Source of the DNA: Gillisia sp. Hel1_33_143
GTDB lineage: Bacteria; Bacteroidota; Bacteroidia; Flavobacteriales; Flavobacteriaceae
Assembly (NCBI RefSeq): GCF_900104765.1
Contig: NZ_LT629737.1
Span: 1,798,001 to 1,862,000 of the forward strand
DNA length: 64,000 nt
Direction of reading: 5' to 3'
Shown here: positions 25,143 to 33,957 of the stretch, in pieces
How positions within the stretch are numbered: position 1 is the first letter of the stretch
How the letters are laid out: each line of letters starts with the position of its first letter
The notes under the pieces: model-generated
The model's input: only the letters and a program-made list of their open reading frames with translations
Told to the model about the DNA's origin: nothing
The model's database searches: none
Program-made: the position numbers and the translations under genes

Positions 25143-26198
25143 CTAGTTTAGAATTTCTACTTCTGGCTGTATTAAAGGAATATATATTTCTGTGATCCAA
25201 AGAGATGGATTTTGTGTCTGTGCTGCGCTTACTTTATAAACCTCAAAAACAGCTTGATCTTCAGATGGTTGTAAATTGTTATCAGAAATATATTGGTACG
25301 CTTTATCCCAAGCCCTCTGCATATATTTATAATCACCCTTTAGAGTGGTCTTAATAACTTTTTGAACGGGTAGCATTCCATTAAGTATAGAACTCTCTGC
25401 AGGGGTAATCACTAAGCTTGGAGTAAAAATTCCAACAGAATAGATAGCAGAGTTGTTTTGTTTATCCCATTGATTATATAATACAAATGGATTACCAGAT
25501 TCGGTAATATTATTTTGCTTCATATATAAAGAAACATCAGTAAACATTTGCGGCATCTTCACTCTCACTTGGCTTACTTTAGAAGCTGTAGTTGTGTACA
25601 TATAAAATCCTCCACCATGCTGTGTAATGCCATCTACATTTATAGAATAAGCATTCATTTTATCTTCTGTAACCTTTTTCAATTTATCTAAACCTTCTGC
25701 TAACATAGGTTTAAGCATATTAGAAAAGGATTCATCTTTAAAAGCAAAGCCTAATTTTTCCATGAAACTTTGAGAGCCTTTTATGCCCCAAGTAACGAGT
25801 GTACCATCTTCTGCATCTTCAAATTTCCAATAAACATCGCTGGTAGATTCGCCATAGGTAGATTTAAAATTTAATTCCTGCTCTATAGAATTATTCGGAA
25901 TAGCCTTAGTAGTAATAATATTTCCATCACCCATATCTTCGCTTTTCCAAGAGTATGAACCACCTTCACCGCTGGTTTTAGAGCCATAATCTAAAATTAA
26001 ATCATCTGCATCATCCATCCATGGTCCCCAATTTTCCCAGTTACGGAAATCATTAACTTCATTATAAACAACACTGGTTGGTGCTGCAATATTTATACTG
26101 TCTTCTACCTGATAGTTTCCATCTTTAGTAGCTATATAGATGGCCCCTGCAATTATTGCAATTAAAATAAGAAAGAATAAATATTTAATAATTTTCAT
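25143..26198 (-). CDS. Membrane-anchored SRPBCC (polyketide cyclase-like) plus GyrI-like protein
   Basis: This 351-residue protein has one N-terminal membrane segment (about 5-23). Residues about 30-180 are SRPBCC-like: VEDSINIAAPTSVVYNEVNDFRNWENWGPW, with a hydrophobic pocket fold. Residues about 205-350 resemble a GyrI/AraC effector-binding domain (TPAESSILNGMLPVQKVIKTTLKGDY, WDKAYQYISDNNL). This pairing is widespread in Bacteroidota and binds small hydrophobic ligands; none is known here. It precedes crcB by 4 bases. Confidence 0.82.
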   Translation of the reverse strand: MKIIKYLFFLILIAIIAGAIYIATKDGNYQVEDSINIAAPTSVVYNEVNDFRNWENWGPWMDDADDLILDYGSKTSGEGGSYSWKSEDMGDGNIITTKAIPNNSIEQELNFKSTYGESTSDVYWKFEDAEDGTLVTWGIKGSQSFMEKLGFAFKDESFSNMLKPMLAEGLDKLKKVTEDKMNAYSINVDGITQHGGGFYMYTTTASKVSQVRVKMPQMFTDVSLYMKQNNITESGNPFVLYNQWDKQNNSAIYSVGIFTPSLVITPAESSILNGMLPVQKVIKTTLKGDYKYMQRAWDKAYQYISDNNLQPSEDQAVFEVYKVSAAQTQNPSLWITEIYIPLIQPEVEILN

Positions 26199-26259
26199 CT
26201 ATTTGAGGGGGTTATTGGTTCAAAATGCTAATATAGTTAATTTAGAAGACGCGAATTCT

Positions 26260-26267
26260 TACATTTG
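26260..26267 (+). promoter_or_regulatory. -7 promoter element for the M49 peptidase gene
   Basis: TACATTTG lies 21 bases before the ATG at 26289 and overlaps an upstream in-frame TTG at 26265, which supports the ATG as the true start. Confidence 0.6.
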
Positions 26268-26288
26268 CACCAAAATAAACAAAATTAT

Positions 26289-28352
26289 ATGAAACCTAAA
26301 TTTCTATTGACGCTTTTTACGGCGTCTATTTTACTGTTTTCCTGTAAAGATGATACAAAGGATAATCAATTAGCTGAAGCCGATGTAAAAGTTGATACAA
26401 CCTTTAACTTTACAGTAGAAGAATTTGCTGATATTAAAGTGTTGCGTTACCAGATCCCGGGGTGGGAAGATCTTTCTTTAAAAGAGCAGAAGCTGGTTTA
26501 TTATCTTACACAAGCAGGTCTTAGCGGGCGTGATATTATGTGGGATCAGAACTATAGATATAACCTTGAAATTAGAGATGCGTTAGAAAATATTTATAAC
26601 ACCTATGAAGGTGATAAAGATTCTGAAGATTGGAATTCTTATGTTACTTACATGAAAAGAGTATGGTTCTCTAATGGGATTCACCATCATTACTCTAATG
26701 ATAAGATGAAACCAGAATTTAGTAAAGAGTATTTTGATACTTTATTAAAAGAAACTAATACAGAACTTACAGGAGAACCTTACGAAGTTATCTTTAATGA
26801 TAAAGATGCTAAAAAGGTGAACTTAGATCCTTCAAAAGGATTGTTGGAAGGGTCTGCAATTAATTTTTATGGACCAGATGTAACGGCTGCAGAAGCAGAA
26901 GCTTTTTATAAGAAGAAATCTTCTCCAAATGCTAATAAGCCGCTTTCTTTTGGATTAAATTCTACTTTGGTTAAAGAGAATGGAAAACTAGTTGAAAAAG
27001 TTTGGAAAAGTGGTGGTCTTTACGGTGCTGCTATAGATGAAATAATTAAGTGGTTAGAAAAAGCAAAAGGTGTGGCAGAAAATGAAAAGCAAGCCAATGC
27101 CTTTGGACTTCTTATAAAATATTACCAAACTGGAGATCTTCAAACTTGGGATGATTATAATGTTGCTTGGGTAGAAGCTACCGAAGGGAATATAGACTAC
27201 ATCAATAGTTTTATTGAAGTATATAACGATCCTTTGGGATACAGAGGTTCTTATGAGAGTATCATTCAAATAAAAGATTTCGAAATGTCTAAGAAAATGA
27301 AGGTTCTGGAAAAGAACGTGCAGTGGTTTGAAGATAACGCTCCATTATTGCCAGAGCATAAAAAAGATTCTGTTGTTGGTGTAACGTATAAAACTGTTAT
27401 TGTGGCTGGTGAAGCTGGAGATGCTTCTCCAAGTACACCAATAGGAGTAAATCTTCCAAATGCCAACTGGATTAGAGCAGCTCATGGAAGTAAATCTGTT
27501 TCTTTAGGAAATATCATTGGTGCTTATAACAATGCAGGAAGCTCTGGAGTGCTAAAAGAGTTTGCCAATGATGAAAAAGAGATTGAATTGGAAGAAGAGT
27601 ATGGTAAGAATGCAGATAAACTGCATACAGCATTGCATGAGGTGGTAGGACATGCTTCAGGGCAGTTGAATCCTGGAGTTGGAGAAACCAAAGAAACCCT
27701 AAAAAACTATGCTTCTACTATGGAAGAGGGTAGAGCAGATTTAGTAGGGCTTTACTACTTAATGGATCCAAAAATTCAAGAATTAGGCTTAACAGATGAT
27801 TATAAAAAAACTGGTATGGCTGCCTATGATGGTTATATTAGAAATGGATTACTTACGCAATTGAGAAGATTGAATCAGGGAGATGATGTGGAAGAAGCTC
27901 ATATGAGAAATCGCCAGTGGGTAAGTGCTTGGGTTTTCGAAAAAGGTAAAGCAGAAAATGTTATCGAGAAAATTTCCAGAGATGGAAAGACTTATTATGA
28001 TATTAAAGATTACGATAAGTTAAGAGCGCTTTTTGGAGAATTACTTAAAGAAACACAGCGTATTAAATCTGAAGGAGATTTTAATGCAGCTAAGAATCTG
28101 GTTGAGAATTATGGTGTGAAAGTAGATCAGGCAATTCATAAAGAAGTGCTGGATAGAAATGCGCAGTTTAAATCTGCACCTTACAGCGGTTTTGTTAATC
28201 CTGTATTAGTTCCAGAAATGGATGATAATGGAGAAATTAAGTCGATCAAAATTGAGCAACCTGAAGATTTTCAAGCGCAAATGCTTAGTTACTCTAAGAA
28301 CTATAATTTCTTAAAAGTGAAGAAAGCATCTAAAGTTACTGAGGCTAAATAA
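26289..28352 (+). CDS. Dipeptidyl peptidase III-like zinc peptidase (M49), lipoprotein
   Basis: This 687-residue protein has the M49 zinc site in the short form HEXXGH: HEVVGH at residues 450-455, with a second ligand region EEGRAD at 479-484. The short hexapeptide is known from Bacteroides DPP III, while eukaryotic enzymes have HEXXXGH. It should remove dipeptides from the N-terminus of short peptides. The start at MKPKFLLTLF gives a lipobox, LLFSC with Cys at about 19, so the enzyme is probably anchored to a membrane on the periplasmic side. A bidirectional terminator follows. Confidence 0.92.
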   Translation: MKPKFLLTLFTASILLFSCKDDTKDNQLAEADVKVDTTFNFTVEEFADIKVLRYQIPGWEDLSLKEQKLVYYLTQAGLSGRDIMWDQNYRYNLEIRDALENIYNTYEGDKDSEDWNSYVTYMKRVWFSNGIHHHYSNDKMKPEFSKEYFDTLLKETNTELTGEPYEVIFNDKDAKKVNLDPSKGLLEGSAINFYGPDVTAAEAEAFYKKKSSPNANKPLSFGLNSTLVKENGKLVEKVWKSGGLYGAAIDEIIKWLEKAKGVAENEKQANAFGLLIKYYQTGDLQTWDDYNVAWVEATEGNIDYINSFIEVYNDPLGYRGSYESIIQIKDFEMSKKMKVLEKNVQWFEDNAPLLPEHKKDSVVGVTYKTVIVAGEAGDASPSTPIGVNLPNANWIRAAHGSKSVSLGNIIGAYNNAGSSGVLKEFANDEKEIELEEEYGKNADKLHTALHEVVGHASGQLNPGVGETKETLKNYASTMEEGRADLVGLYYLMDPKIQELGLTDDYKKTGMAAYDGYIRNGLLTQLRRLNQGDDVEEAHMRNRQWVSAWVFEKGKAENVIEKISRDGKTYYDIKDYDKLRALFGELLKETQRIKSEGDFNAAKNLVENYGVKVDQAIHKEVLDRNAQFKSAPYSGFVNPVLVPEMDDNGEIKSIKIEQPEDFQAQMLSYSKNYNFLKVKKASKVTEAK

Positions 28353-28373
28353 GCTGAAAGTATAACAGAATAA

Positions 28374-28407
28374 AAAACCTCATCAATTATATTGATGAGG
28401 TTTTTTT
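28374..28407. terminator. Bidirectional terminator
   Basis: Arms of about 14 bases (28374-28387 and 28391-28404) with a three-base loop, preceded by A and followed by T runs. It serves the M49 gene and the convergent small membrane protein gene. Confidence 0.9.
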
Positions 28408-28428
28408 ATTTGTAAAAAGGATAAGAAA

Positions 28429-28617
28429 CTACTCGTGCAAGAATTTTTTGATAACAAATAGTAAACCTATAAATACCAAAAATCCTACGAGCACGTATAA
28501 GCTACCTTTATAATATTTTTTATGAAGCTGAAGGTCTTTTCTATAACTGTATATAATAATGATTACAAATGAAATAAAGAAGATGGCTGCAAAAACCCAT
28601 TGACCGGTACTAAACAT
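28429..28617 (-). CDS. Small membrane protein with two segments
   Basis: This 62-residue protein has two membrane segments (about 6-23 and 37-58) and a basic loop between them (YRKDLQLHKKYYKGS). I do not recognise a family. It looks real because it has a clean ATG, a matching terminator and a membrane-protein composition. Function is unknown. Confidence 0.65.
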   Translation of the reverse strand: MFSTGQWVFAAIFFISFVIIIIYSYRKDLQLHKKYYKGSLYVLVGFLVFIGLLFVIKKFLHE

Positions 28618-28665
28618 TTTTAGCTATTTTTATACAAAGTTAACTTTTAAAACTCATTCATTATA

Positions 28666-29052
28666 ATGAAAAAGAGAATAGATAGCGTTCGTAAATTTCA
28701 TGATGCATTTGGTCTAGGTAGTAATGAGAAGCCTGTGGCAGATCTTGGAGCAGCCAAGAATTTATTGAGATTCAATTTAATGCAAGAGGAAAATGAAGAG
28801 TACTTGGAAGCTGCAAATAATAATGATATTACTGAAGTTGCAGACGCATTAGGTGATATGCTCTATATTCTATGCGGCACCATTATAGAGCATGGAATGC
28901 AGCATAAGATAGAAGAGATCTTTGATGAGATACAAAGAAGCAATATGAGCAAACTGGGAGAAGATGGAAAGCCTATCTATAGAGAAGATGGGAAAGTTCT
29001 AAAAGGGCCAAATTACTTTAAGCCTAATTTTAATAAGATCTTGAATAAATAA
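28666..29052 (+). CDS. MazG-like nucleoside triphosphate pyrophosphohydrolase
   Basis: This 128-residue all-alpha NTP-pyrophosphohydrolase has the acidic metal-binding pattern E-E-N-E-E-Y (helix 2) and E-V-A-D-A-L-G-D (helix 3). VRKFHDAFGL at the start is typical of this small family. Such enzymes hydrolyse damaged or unwanted nucleotides or act like phosphoribosyl-ATP pyrophosphatase. The substrate is not known. Its own terminator follows. Confidence 0.85.
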   Translation: MKKRIDSVRKFHDAFGLGSNEKPVADLGAAKNLLRFNLMQEENEEYLEAANNNDITEVADALGDMLYILCGTIIEHGMQHKIEEIFDEIQRSNMSKLGEDGKPIYREDGKVLKGPNYFKPNFNKILNK

Positions 29053-29054
29053 AT

Positions 29055-29079
29055 AAAAGCCTCTTATTAAGAGGCTTTT
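29055..29079. terminator. Bidirectional terminator between convergent genes
   Basis: Eleven-base arms (29055-29065 and 29069-29079) with a three-base loop and T/A ends, between the pyrophosphohydrolase and ilvE. Confidence 0.9.
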
Positions 29080-29099
29080 TAATTATATATAAAAGGAAA

Positions 29100-30173
29100 T
29101 TATTCTTTAACAAGATATCTCCATCCAAATTTGTCTTCAGCAAGATTGTATTGGATCTTCATCATTCGTTCTTTAAAATAAGTAGCATAAGAGTCTGTAA
29201 GATTTTTGATCTCATAACGTTCACCTTTATGTCCAAATCCTTGAATAGGGTTAATTACAGCAGCAGTACCGGTACCAAAGATCTCTTTTAAAGAACCGTC
29301 TTTTGCAGCCTCCACAATCTCTTTTACAGCAACTCTTCTTACCTCAACTTTAATTCCATCTTCTTCTGCTAATTGAATCAAACTTTTTCTGGTAATACCA
29401 TCTAAAATTCTGTCGTTAGTTGGTGCTGTGATCAATGTATCATTTATTCTGAAGAAGATATTCATCGTTCCAGCTTCTTCTAAGAATTCGTGAGAATTAG
29501 CATCTGTCCAGATAATCTGTTGGAAACCTTCTGCCTTAGCTAGATTAGTTGGGTAAAATTGTGCTCCATAATTCCCAGCAGCTTTAGCATAACCAACACC
29601 ACCATCTGCAGCACGACTAAATCTTTCAGAAAATTGTACTCTAACCTCACCATTGTAGTAAGATTTTGCAGGAGAACATATTATCATGAATTTGTATTCT
29701 GTTCCTGGAGACGCAAGTACACCAGGTTCTGTAGCAATAACAAAAGGTCTTATATATAAAGAATTTCCAAAACCTTTTTTTATCCAATCTTTTTCCATTT
29801 TCAACAATTCTTCCAAAGCAGTAAAAAAGTGATCTTTTGGAAATTCTGGAATGGCTAATCTATGAGAAGATTTATTAATTCTATTAAAATTTTCTTCTGG
29901 TCTAAACATCCAGATCTTATCTTTGTCGTCTTTGAAGGCTTTCATTCCTTCAAAAACCGCTTGTCCATAATGGAATACTTTAGCAGCAGGGTCTAGTTGA
30001 ATTGGCCCGTATGGCTTAATTTGTGGAGTTTGCCAGGCGCCATTCTTATAGTCGCAAATCATCATATGATCTGTAAAGATGTGCCCGAAGTTAAGGTTCT
30101 CAAAGTCTACAGAATCAATTTTAGAGGTAGGGGCTTTTACAATATCAAGGGCGATGGTTGCATCGTTTTTCAT
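29100..30173 (-). CDS. ilvE: Branched-chain amino acid aminotransferase
   Basis: This 357-residue PLP enzyme of fold type IV interconverts Leu, Ile and Val with their 2-oxo acids. The catalytic Lys is in YAKAAGNYGAQF, and VFHYGQAVFEGMKAF, LYIRPFV and EIFGTGTAAVINPI are the usual marks of the longer class. It feeds branched-chain degradation or synthesis, and so can link to the short acyl-CoA handled by IcmF. It is transcribed alone from a well-formed promoter. Confidence 0.95.
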   Translation of the reverse strand: MKNDATIALDIVKAPTSKIDSVDFENLNFGHIFTDHMMICDYKNGAWQTPQIKPYGPIQLDPAAKVFHYGQAVFEGMKAFKDDKDKIWMFRPEENFNRINKSSHRLAIPEFPKDHFFTALEELLKMEKDWIKKGFGNSLYIRPFVIATEPGVLASPGTEYKFMIICSPAKSYYNGEVRVQFSERFSRAADGGVGYAKAAGNYGAQFYPTNLAKAEGFQQIIWTDANSHEFLEEAGTMNIFFRINDTLITAPTNDRILDGITRKSLIQLAEEDGIKVEVRRVAVKEIVEAAKDGSLKEIFGTGTAAVINPIQGFGHKGERYEIKNLTDSYATYFKERMMKIQYNLAEDKFGWRYLVKE

Positions 30174-30192
30174 TATGTCAAAATTTAGATTG

Positions 30193-30223
30193 CAAATTTA
30201 CCGAAATATTACTAGAATCAAAA
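30193..30223 (-). promoter_or_regulatory. Promoter of ilvE
   Basis: On the minus strand TTTTG (30219-30223) and TAAATTTG (30193-30200) are 18 bases apart, close to the full Bacteroidota -33/-7 consensus. Confidence 0.7.
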
Positions 30224-30236
30224 TTGAAAGTTTTGC

Positions 30237-30244
30237 TAAATTTG
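30237..30244 (+). promoter_or_regulatory. -7 promoter element for the DUF4920-mnmD pair
   Basis: TAAATTTG lies 38 bases before the ATG at 30283, back to back with the ilvE promoter. Confidence 0.55.
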
Positions 30245-30282
30245 ACAGGTTATTGATTTACAGTCATTAAATTAAAATTATT

Positions 30283-30807
30283 ATGAAAAAATTAAGTCTT
30301 TTTGCAGTATTTTCTGTCCTTTTAATAATTTCTTGTAAGAATTCTCAACAGGAAAAAAGTATGGAGGTTGAAGCCTCAGCAGTATTGGATGATCAAAAGT
30401 ACCAGAATTTTGGTGCAGAATTAGGTGATGATAAAAGTGTATCTGCATTGGAAATGGAAAATACCTTTAATACTTTAAGACCTGGAGATACAATTCCTAT
30501 GAAGTTTACTTCTACCGTAAATGAGGTTTGTAAGAGTAAAGGTTGTTGGATGACTTTAGATCTTCCAAACGAGGAAGAAACTGTAATGGTAAAATTTAAA
30601 GACTACGGTTTTTTTGTGCCAAAAGATATTGAACAGCAACAAGTAGTTGTGCACGGTAAAGCATATGTTTCTGAAGTATCTGTAGAGGAGCAACAACATT
30701 ATGCAAAAGATGGAGGGAAATCTGAAGAGGAAATAAATGCTATTACCAAACCTAAAAGAACATTATCTTTTATAGCAGATGGAGTATTGGTAGCTGATAA
30801 TAAATAA
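30283..30807 (+). CDS. DUF4920 lipoprotein
   Basis: This 174-residue lipoprotein has a signal ending in Cys18 (LIISC). The central VCKSKGCWMTLDLP with two Cys is the mark of DUF4920, followed by MVKFKDYGFFVPKD. The Cys pair and fold suggest metal binding or redox handling, but the family role is not known. Its stop directly abuts the mnmD start. Confidence 0.9.
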   Translation: MKKLSLFAVFSVLLIISCKNSQQEKSMEVEASAVLDDQKYQNFGAELGDDKSVSALEMENTFNTLRPGDTIPMKFTSTVNEVCKSKGCWMTLDLPNEEETVMVKFKDYGFFVPKDIEQQQVVVHGKAYVSEVSVEEQQHYAKDGGKSEEEINAITKPKRTLSFIADGVLVADNK

Positions 30808-31482
30808 ATGAAAAGAGAAATTATTACAACTGGAGATGGTTCTTCTACCATACATATCCCGGAATGGAATGAACAATATCATTCTAAACACGGTGCAATA
30901 CAAGAGGCAAGACATGTCTTTATTGAAATGGGTCTTAAGAAAATTCTGGAGCGAGATAATTGTAAAGAAATTTCTATTCTGGAGATTGGATTTGGTACTG
31001 GTCTTAATGCCATGGTTACATGGGAAGCTATTGAGGCTAAAGAAATCTTTATTAATTATACAGGGGTAGAAGCTTACCCGGTAGCTGTGGAGGAAATAAT
31101 TCAGCTAAATTTTGCTGAAGAAATTAAACTAGAGAATTCAAAAGCTATATTTAATAAGTTACATGTAACCTCATGGGAAGAGGCGAATAAGATCTCTGAA
31201 AACCTAACTTTAACCAAACAACAAAAATTCTTTCATCAAATTGAAGACGTAGATACCTATGATCTTATTTATTTTGATGCTTTTGGAGCACGCGTTCAGC
31301 CAGACCTATGGACAGTAGAGATCTTTGAGAAAATGTTTAAAGCCACCAAGCAAGATGGTATTTTGGTTACCTATGCAGCTAAGGGCTCTGTAAGAAGAGC
31401 AATGTTAGAGGTAGGTTATAAAGTAGAAAGGTTGCAGGGTCCTCCGGGTAAACGCGAGATGTTAAGAGCTACTAAAGTCTAA
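30808..31482 (+). CDS. mnmD: tRNA 5-methylaminomethyl-2-thiouridine methyltransferase MnmD
   Basis: This 224-residue enzyme corresponds to the methyltransferase half of E. coli MnmC, without the FAD oxidase half. YHSKHGAIQEARHVFIEMGL, EIGFGTGLNAM, DLIYFDAFGARVQPDLW and the C-terminal RLQGPPGKREMLRA are diagnostic. It adds the last methyl group to the wobble uridine of certain tRNAs using SAM. It begins at the first base after the DUF4920 stop. Confidence 0.93.
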   Translation: MKREIITTGDGSSTIHIPEWNEQYHSKHGAIQEARHVFIEMGLKKILERDNCKEISILEIGFGTGLNAMVTWEAIEAKEIFINYTGVEAYPVAVEEIIQLNFAEEIKLENSKAIFNKLHVTSWEEANKISENLTLTKQQKFFHQIEDVDTYDLIYFDAFGARVQPDLWTVEIFEKMFKATKQDGILVTYAAKGSVRRAMLEVGYKVERLQGPPGKREMLRATKV

Positions 31483-31549
31483 CGCCTGTTAAACCTGTTA
31501 TAAATGCTTCTTATTTGCCAAAACAGTTTAATACCTTGTCAATAAAAAA

Positions 31550-32452
31550 ATGAAGGTTTTAATCACAGGTGCAACAGGTCTTATAGGGAAAGAGATCACA
31601 AGAAAATGCCATCAGGCAGATATTTCTGTGAATTATTTAACTACCAGCAAAGATAAGATAGAGAACAAGCCCGAATATAAGGGGTTTTATTGGAATCCGG
31701 AACAGCAAGAAATAGACAAGGCTTGTTTTAATGATGTAGATGCAATTATTCACTTAGCGGGAGCAAGTATTGCAGAACGATGGACAGATAGTTATAAAAA
31801 AGAAATAATTTCTAGTAGAGTGGATACCGCCGCGCTACTTTATAAAACGCTCAAGGCATCTGAAATTGAAATAGCTCATTTTATCTCGGCTAGTGCAATT
31901 GGTATTTATCCAAGTTCTCTGCAAAAACTTTATACAGAAGAAGATAATGGTGTAGATGATTCCTTTTTAGGAGAAGTGGTAGTGAAATGGGAGGAAGCGG
32001 CAAATCTATTTACAGACCTAGGAATGGAAGTCTCTAAGGTGAGAATAGGATTGGTTCTTGCTCAGGATGGTGGAGCTTTACAAAAGATGAAAGAACCTGT
32101 TTCGCTAAATGTTGGAACAGCTTTGGGTAGTGGTAAACAGTGGCAATCTTGGATTCATCTACAGGATCTTGCAGGAGTATTTGTGCATGTTCTTCAAAAT
32201 AAATTACCGGGAATATATAATGCTGTAGCCCCTGGGCCTGTTACTAATAAAGAACTTATTAATGGAATAGCTAAAGTGCTAGGGAAGTCTATTTGGTTAC
32301 CAAATGTTCCGGCTATCGCTTTAAAAGCAGCATTAGGAGAAATGTCTGCAGTTGTTCTTTCAAGTCAATTAGTCAGTGCAGAGAAAATAATAGCTTCGGG
32401 TTATGATTTTCAATTTAAAAATCTAACCAAGGCTTTAGAAGATATTTTATAA
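31550..32452 (+). CDS. TIGR01777 family epimerase (SDR fold, YfcH-like)
   Basis: This 300-residue protein has the dinucleotide-binding start VLITGATGLIGKEITRK and IIHLAGASIAERW, which mark the YfcH/TIGR01777 branch of extended SDRs. The C-terminal part, GIYNAVAPGPVTNKE and DUF1731-like LKAALGEMSAVVLSSQLV, also fits. The substrate is unknown; SulA-type family names are historical. Confidence 0.9.
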   Translation: MKVLITGATGLIGKEITRKCHQADISVNYLTTSKDKIENKPEYKGFYWNPEQQEIDKACFNDVDAIIHLAGASIAERWTDSYKKEIISSRVDTAALLYKTLKASEIEIAHFISASAIGIYPSSLQKLYTEEDNGVDDSFLGEVVVKWEEAANLFTDLGMEVSKVRIGLVLAQDGGALQKMKEPVSLNVGTALGSGKQWQSWIHLQDLAGVFVHVLQNKLPGIYNAVAPGPVTNKELINGIAKVLGKSIWLPNVPAIALKAALGEMSAVVLSSQLVSAEKIIASGYDFQFKNLTKALEDIL

Positions 32453-32457
32453 AAAAA

Positions 32458-32486
32458 AAGAACCAGGCTTTTGGAGCCTGGTTCTT
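32458..32486. terminator. Bidirectional terminator
   Basis: A perfect 12-base stem (32458-32469 with 32475-32486) and five-base loop, with A-run before and AT-rich sequence after, between convergent genes. Confidence 0.9.
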
Positions 32487-32505
32487 AAATATATAGATGT
32501 AAATA

Positions 32506-33174
32506 TTAAGCTTTCTTAGCTTTAACCTTTACAGTAAGTGTAATGTCATCACTAATAAATTTATCACCTAAATTATCCATTACAGATTTAGACATAAATT
32601 TTATTCCCCATTGTGTACGGTCTATTGTAAAAGATTCACTTGTTAACTCAAGTTCATCACCATCAATATCAATATTTACAGGAAATTCAACATTCTTGGT
32701 CTCCCCTTTCATGGTAAGATTACCACGTAACATAGTGTTTCCTTCAACTTCATTAACACCGGTAATTTCAAAAGTAGCTTTTGGAAATTCCTTTACATTA
32801 AAGAAATCACTTTCTTTTCCTTCAACAGTACCTTTTAAGTGATTTTCCAAGTTTGCTTTATCATCACCTTCAAGATCTTGGACTTCAATAGAATTCATAT
32901 TAATCACAAAAGATCCAGATTCTATCAAACTATCATTGGCAGTAAAAGTTCCTTCAGAGATGCTAATGACTCCATTATGAGACCCGGCAGGTTTTTCACC
33001 TTTCCATTCTATGGTAGAATTAGTAGTATCTACAACAAATTCTACAGCAGCCTCATTTGCGCTAGCAACTTCTTGAGCATCTGTAGTTTCTGCATTATTA
33101 TTTTCATTCTTACATGCTACAGTAGCAAGAGCAATTCCTCCTACAAGACATAAATTTAAAATAGTTTTTTTCAT
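32506..33174 (-). CDS. YceI family lipoprotein
   Basis: This 222-residue lipoprotein has a signal ending in Cys21, then a low-complexity linker. Residues about 45-220 are a YceI-type lipocalin-like barrel that binds long isoprenoid-like lipids: FVVDTTNSTIEWKGEKPAG, GSFVINMNSIEV, FPKATFEITGV and LTMKGETKNVEFPV. It is likely a periplasmic lipid carrier. It is transcribed alone. Confidence 0.93.
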   Translation of the reverse strand: MKKTILNLCLVGGIALATVACKNENNNAETTDAQEVASANEAAVEFVVDTTNSTIEWKGEKPAGSHNGVISISEGTFTANDSLIESGSFVINMNSIEVQDLEGDDKANLENHLKGTVEGKESDFFNVKEFPKATFEITGVNEVEGNTMLRGNLTMKGETKNVEFPVNIDIDGDELELTSESFTIDRTQWGIKFMSKSVMDNLGDKFISDDITLTVKVKAKKA

Positions 33175-33199
33175 GGTTTTCTCTTAAAAATTTAATTTG

Positions 33200-33207
33200 C
33201 AAAAATA
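33200..33207 (-). promoter_or_regulatory. -7 promoter element for the YceI gene
   Basis: TATTTTTG on the minus strand, 25 bases before the start at 33174. Confidence 0.5.
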
Positions 33208-33260
33208 GTCAATATGTAAATGGCGATATCATAAATCTATATTAATATTTAAGATGACAT

Positions 33261-33293
33261 TTTGACAAATTTCTAGAATTGGCAGTAATTTTG
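33261..33293 (+). promoter_or_regulatory. Promoter of grpE-dnaJ
   Basis: TTTG at 33261-33264 and TAATTTTG at 33286-33293 with a 21-base spacer fit the vegetative Bacteroidota promoter. No CIRCE inverted repeat is seen. Confidence 0.6.
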
Positions 33294-33324
33294 ACTTTAA
33301 TGTAAAAACAAATATTGTTTAGTA

Positions 33325-33915
33325 ATGAGCACGAACGAAGAAAACTACAAAGACGAGAATAATAAGAACATCAATAATATTGATGAATCTGTGAAAGATC
33401 AAATTGAAGAGCTTATGGATGAGGCAATTGAAGAAGTTGAGAGTAATCAAGATGCTTCTGATATTTCTGAAGATGATGCGCTTAAAGCTGATCTTGAGAA
33501 GGAGAAAGATAAGTTCTTAAGATTATTCGCAGAATTTGAGAATTATAAAAGAAGAACTTCAAAAGAACGTTTAGAGCTTTTCAAAACCGCTAATCAAGAA
33601 GTTATGACAGCTATGTTGCCTGTTCTTGATGATTTTGACAGAGCTATGAATGAGATCAAAAAAGCCAAAGACAAGAATCTTTTAAAAGGTGTTGAATTAA
33701 TTCATAATAAATTCTCTGAAACTTTAAAGAATAAAGGTTTGGAAGCAATGGAGGTTAGTAATGGTGATGCATTTGATGCAGATATACATGAAGCTATTAC
33801 CCAAGTACCAGCACCCTCAGATAAGCTTAAAGGAAAGATTATTGATGTTGTTGAACGCGGATATAAGCTTGGAGATAGAATTATTCGCTATCCAAAAGTA
33901 GTGACAGGGAAATAG
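33325..33915 (+). CDS. grpE: Nucleotide exchange factor GrpE
   Basis: This 196-residue protein has an acidic N-terminal coil (about 1-75), a long dimerising helix, then the beta wing. LFAEFENYKRRTSKERLELF, VLDDFDRAM and the end VVERGYKLGDRIIRYPKVVV-like segment are GrpE hallmarks. It releases ADP from DnaK. It lies 42 bases before dnaJ in the usual order. Confidence 0.95.
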   Translation: MSTNEENYKDENNKNINNIDESVKDQIEELMDEAIEEVESNQDASDISEDDALKADLEKEKDKFLRLFAEFENYKRRTSKERLELFKTANQEVMTAMLPVLDDFDRAMNEIKKAKDKNLLKGVELIHNKFSETLKNKGLEAMEVSNGDAFDADIHEAITQVPAPSDKLKGKIIDVVERGYKLGDRIIRYPKVVTGK

Positions 33916-33957
33916 GATTTCCAAATTAGTCACTTTAAAAATTCAGAAAATTAGAAG

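Noticed and set aside
26199-26288. Possible fluoride riboswitch near crcB
   Set aside because: The leader of the SRPBCC-crcB pair is short and AT-rich, and I could not see the conserved riboswitch core.
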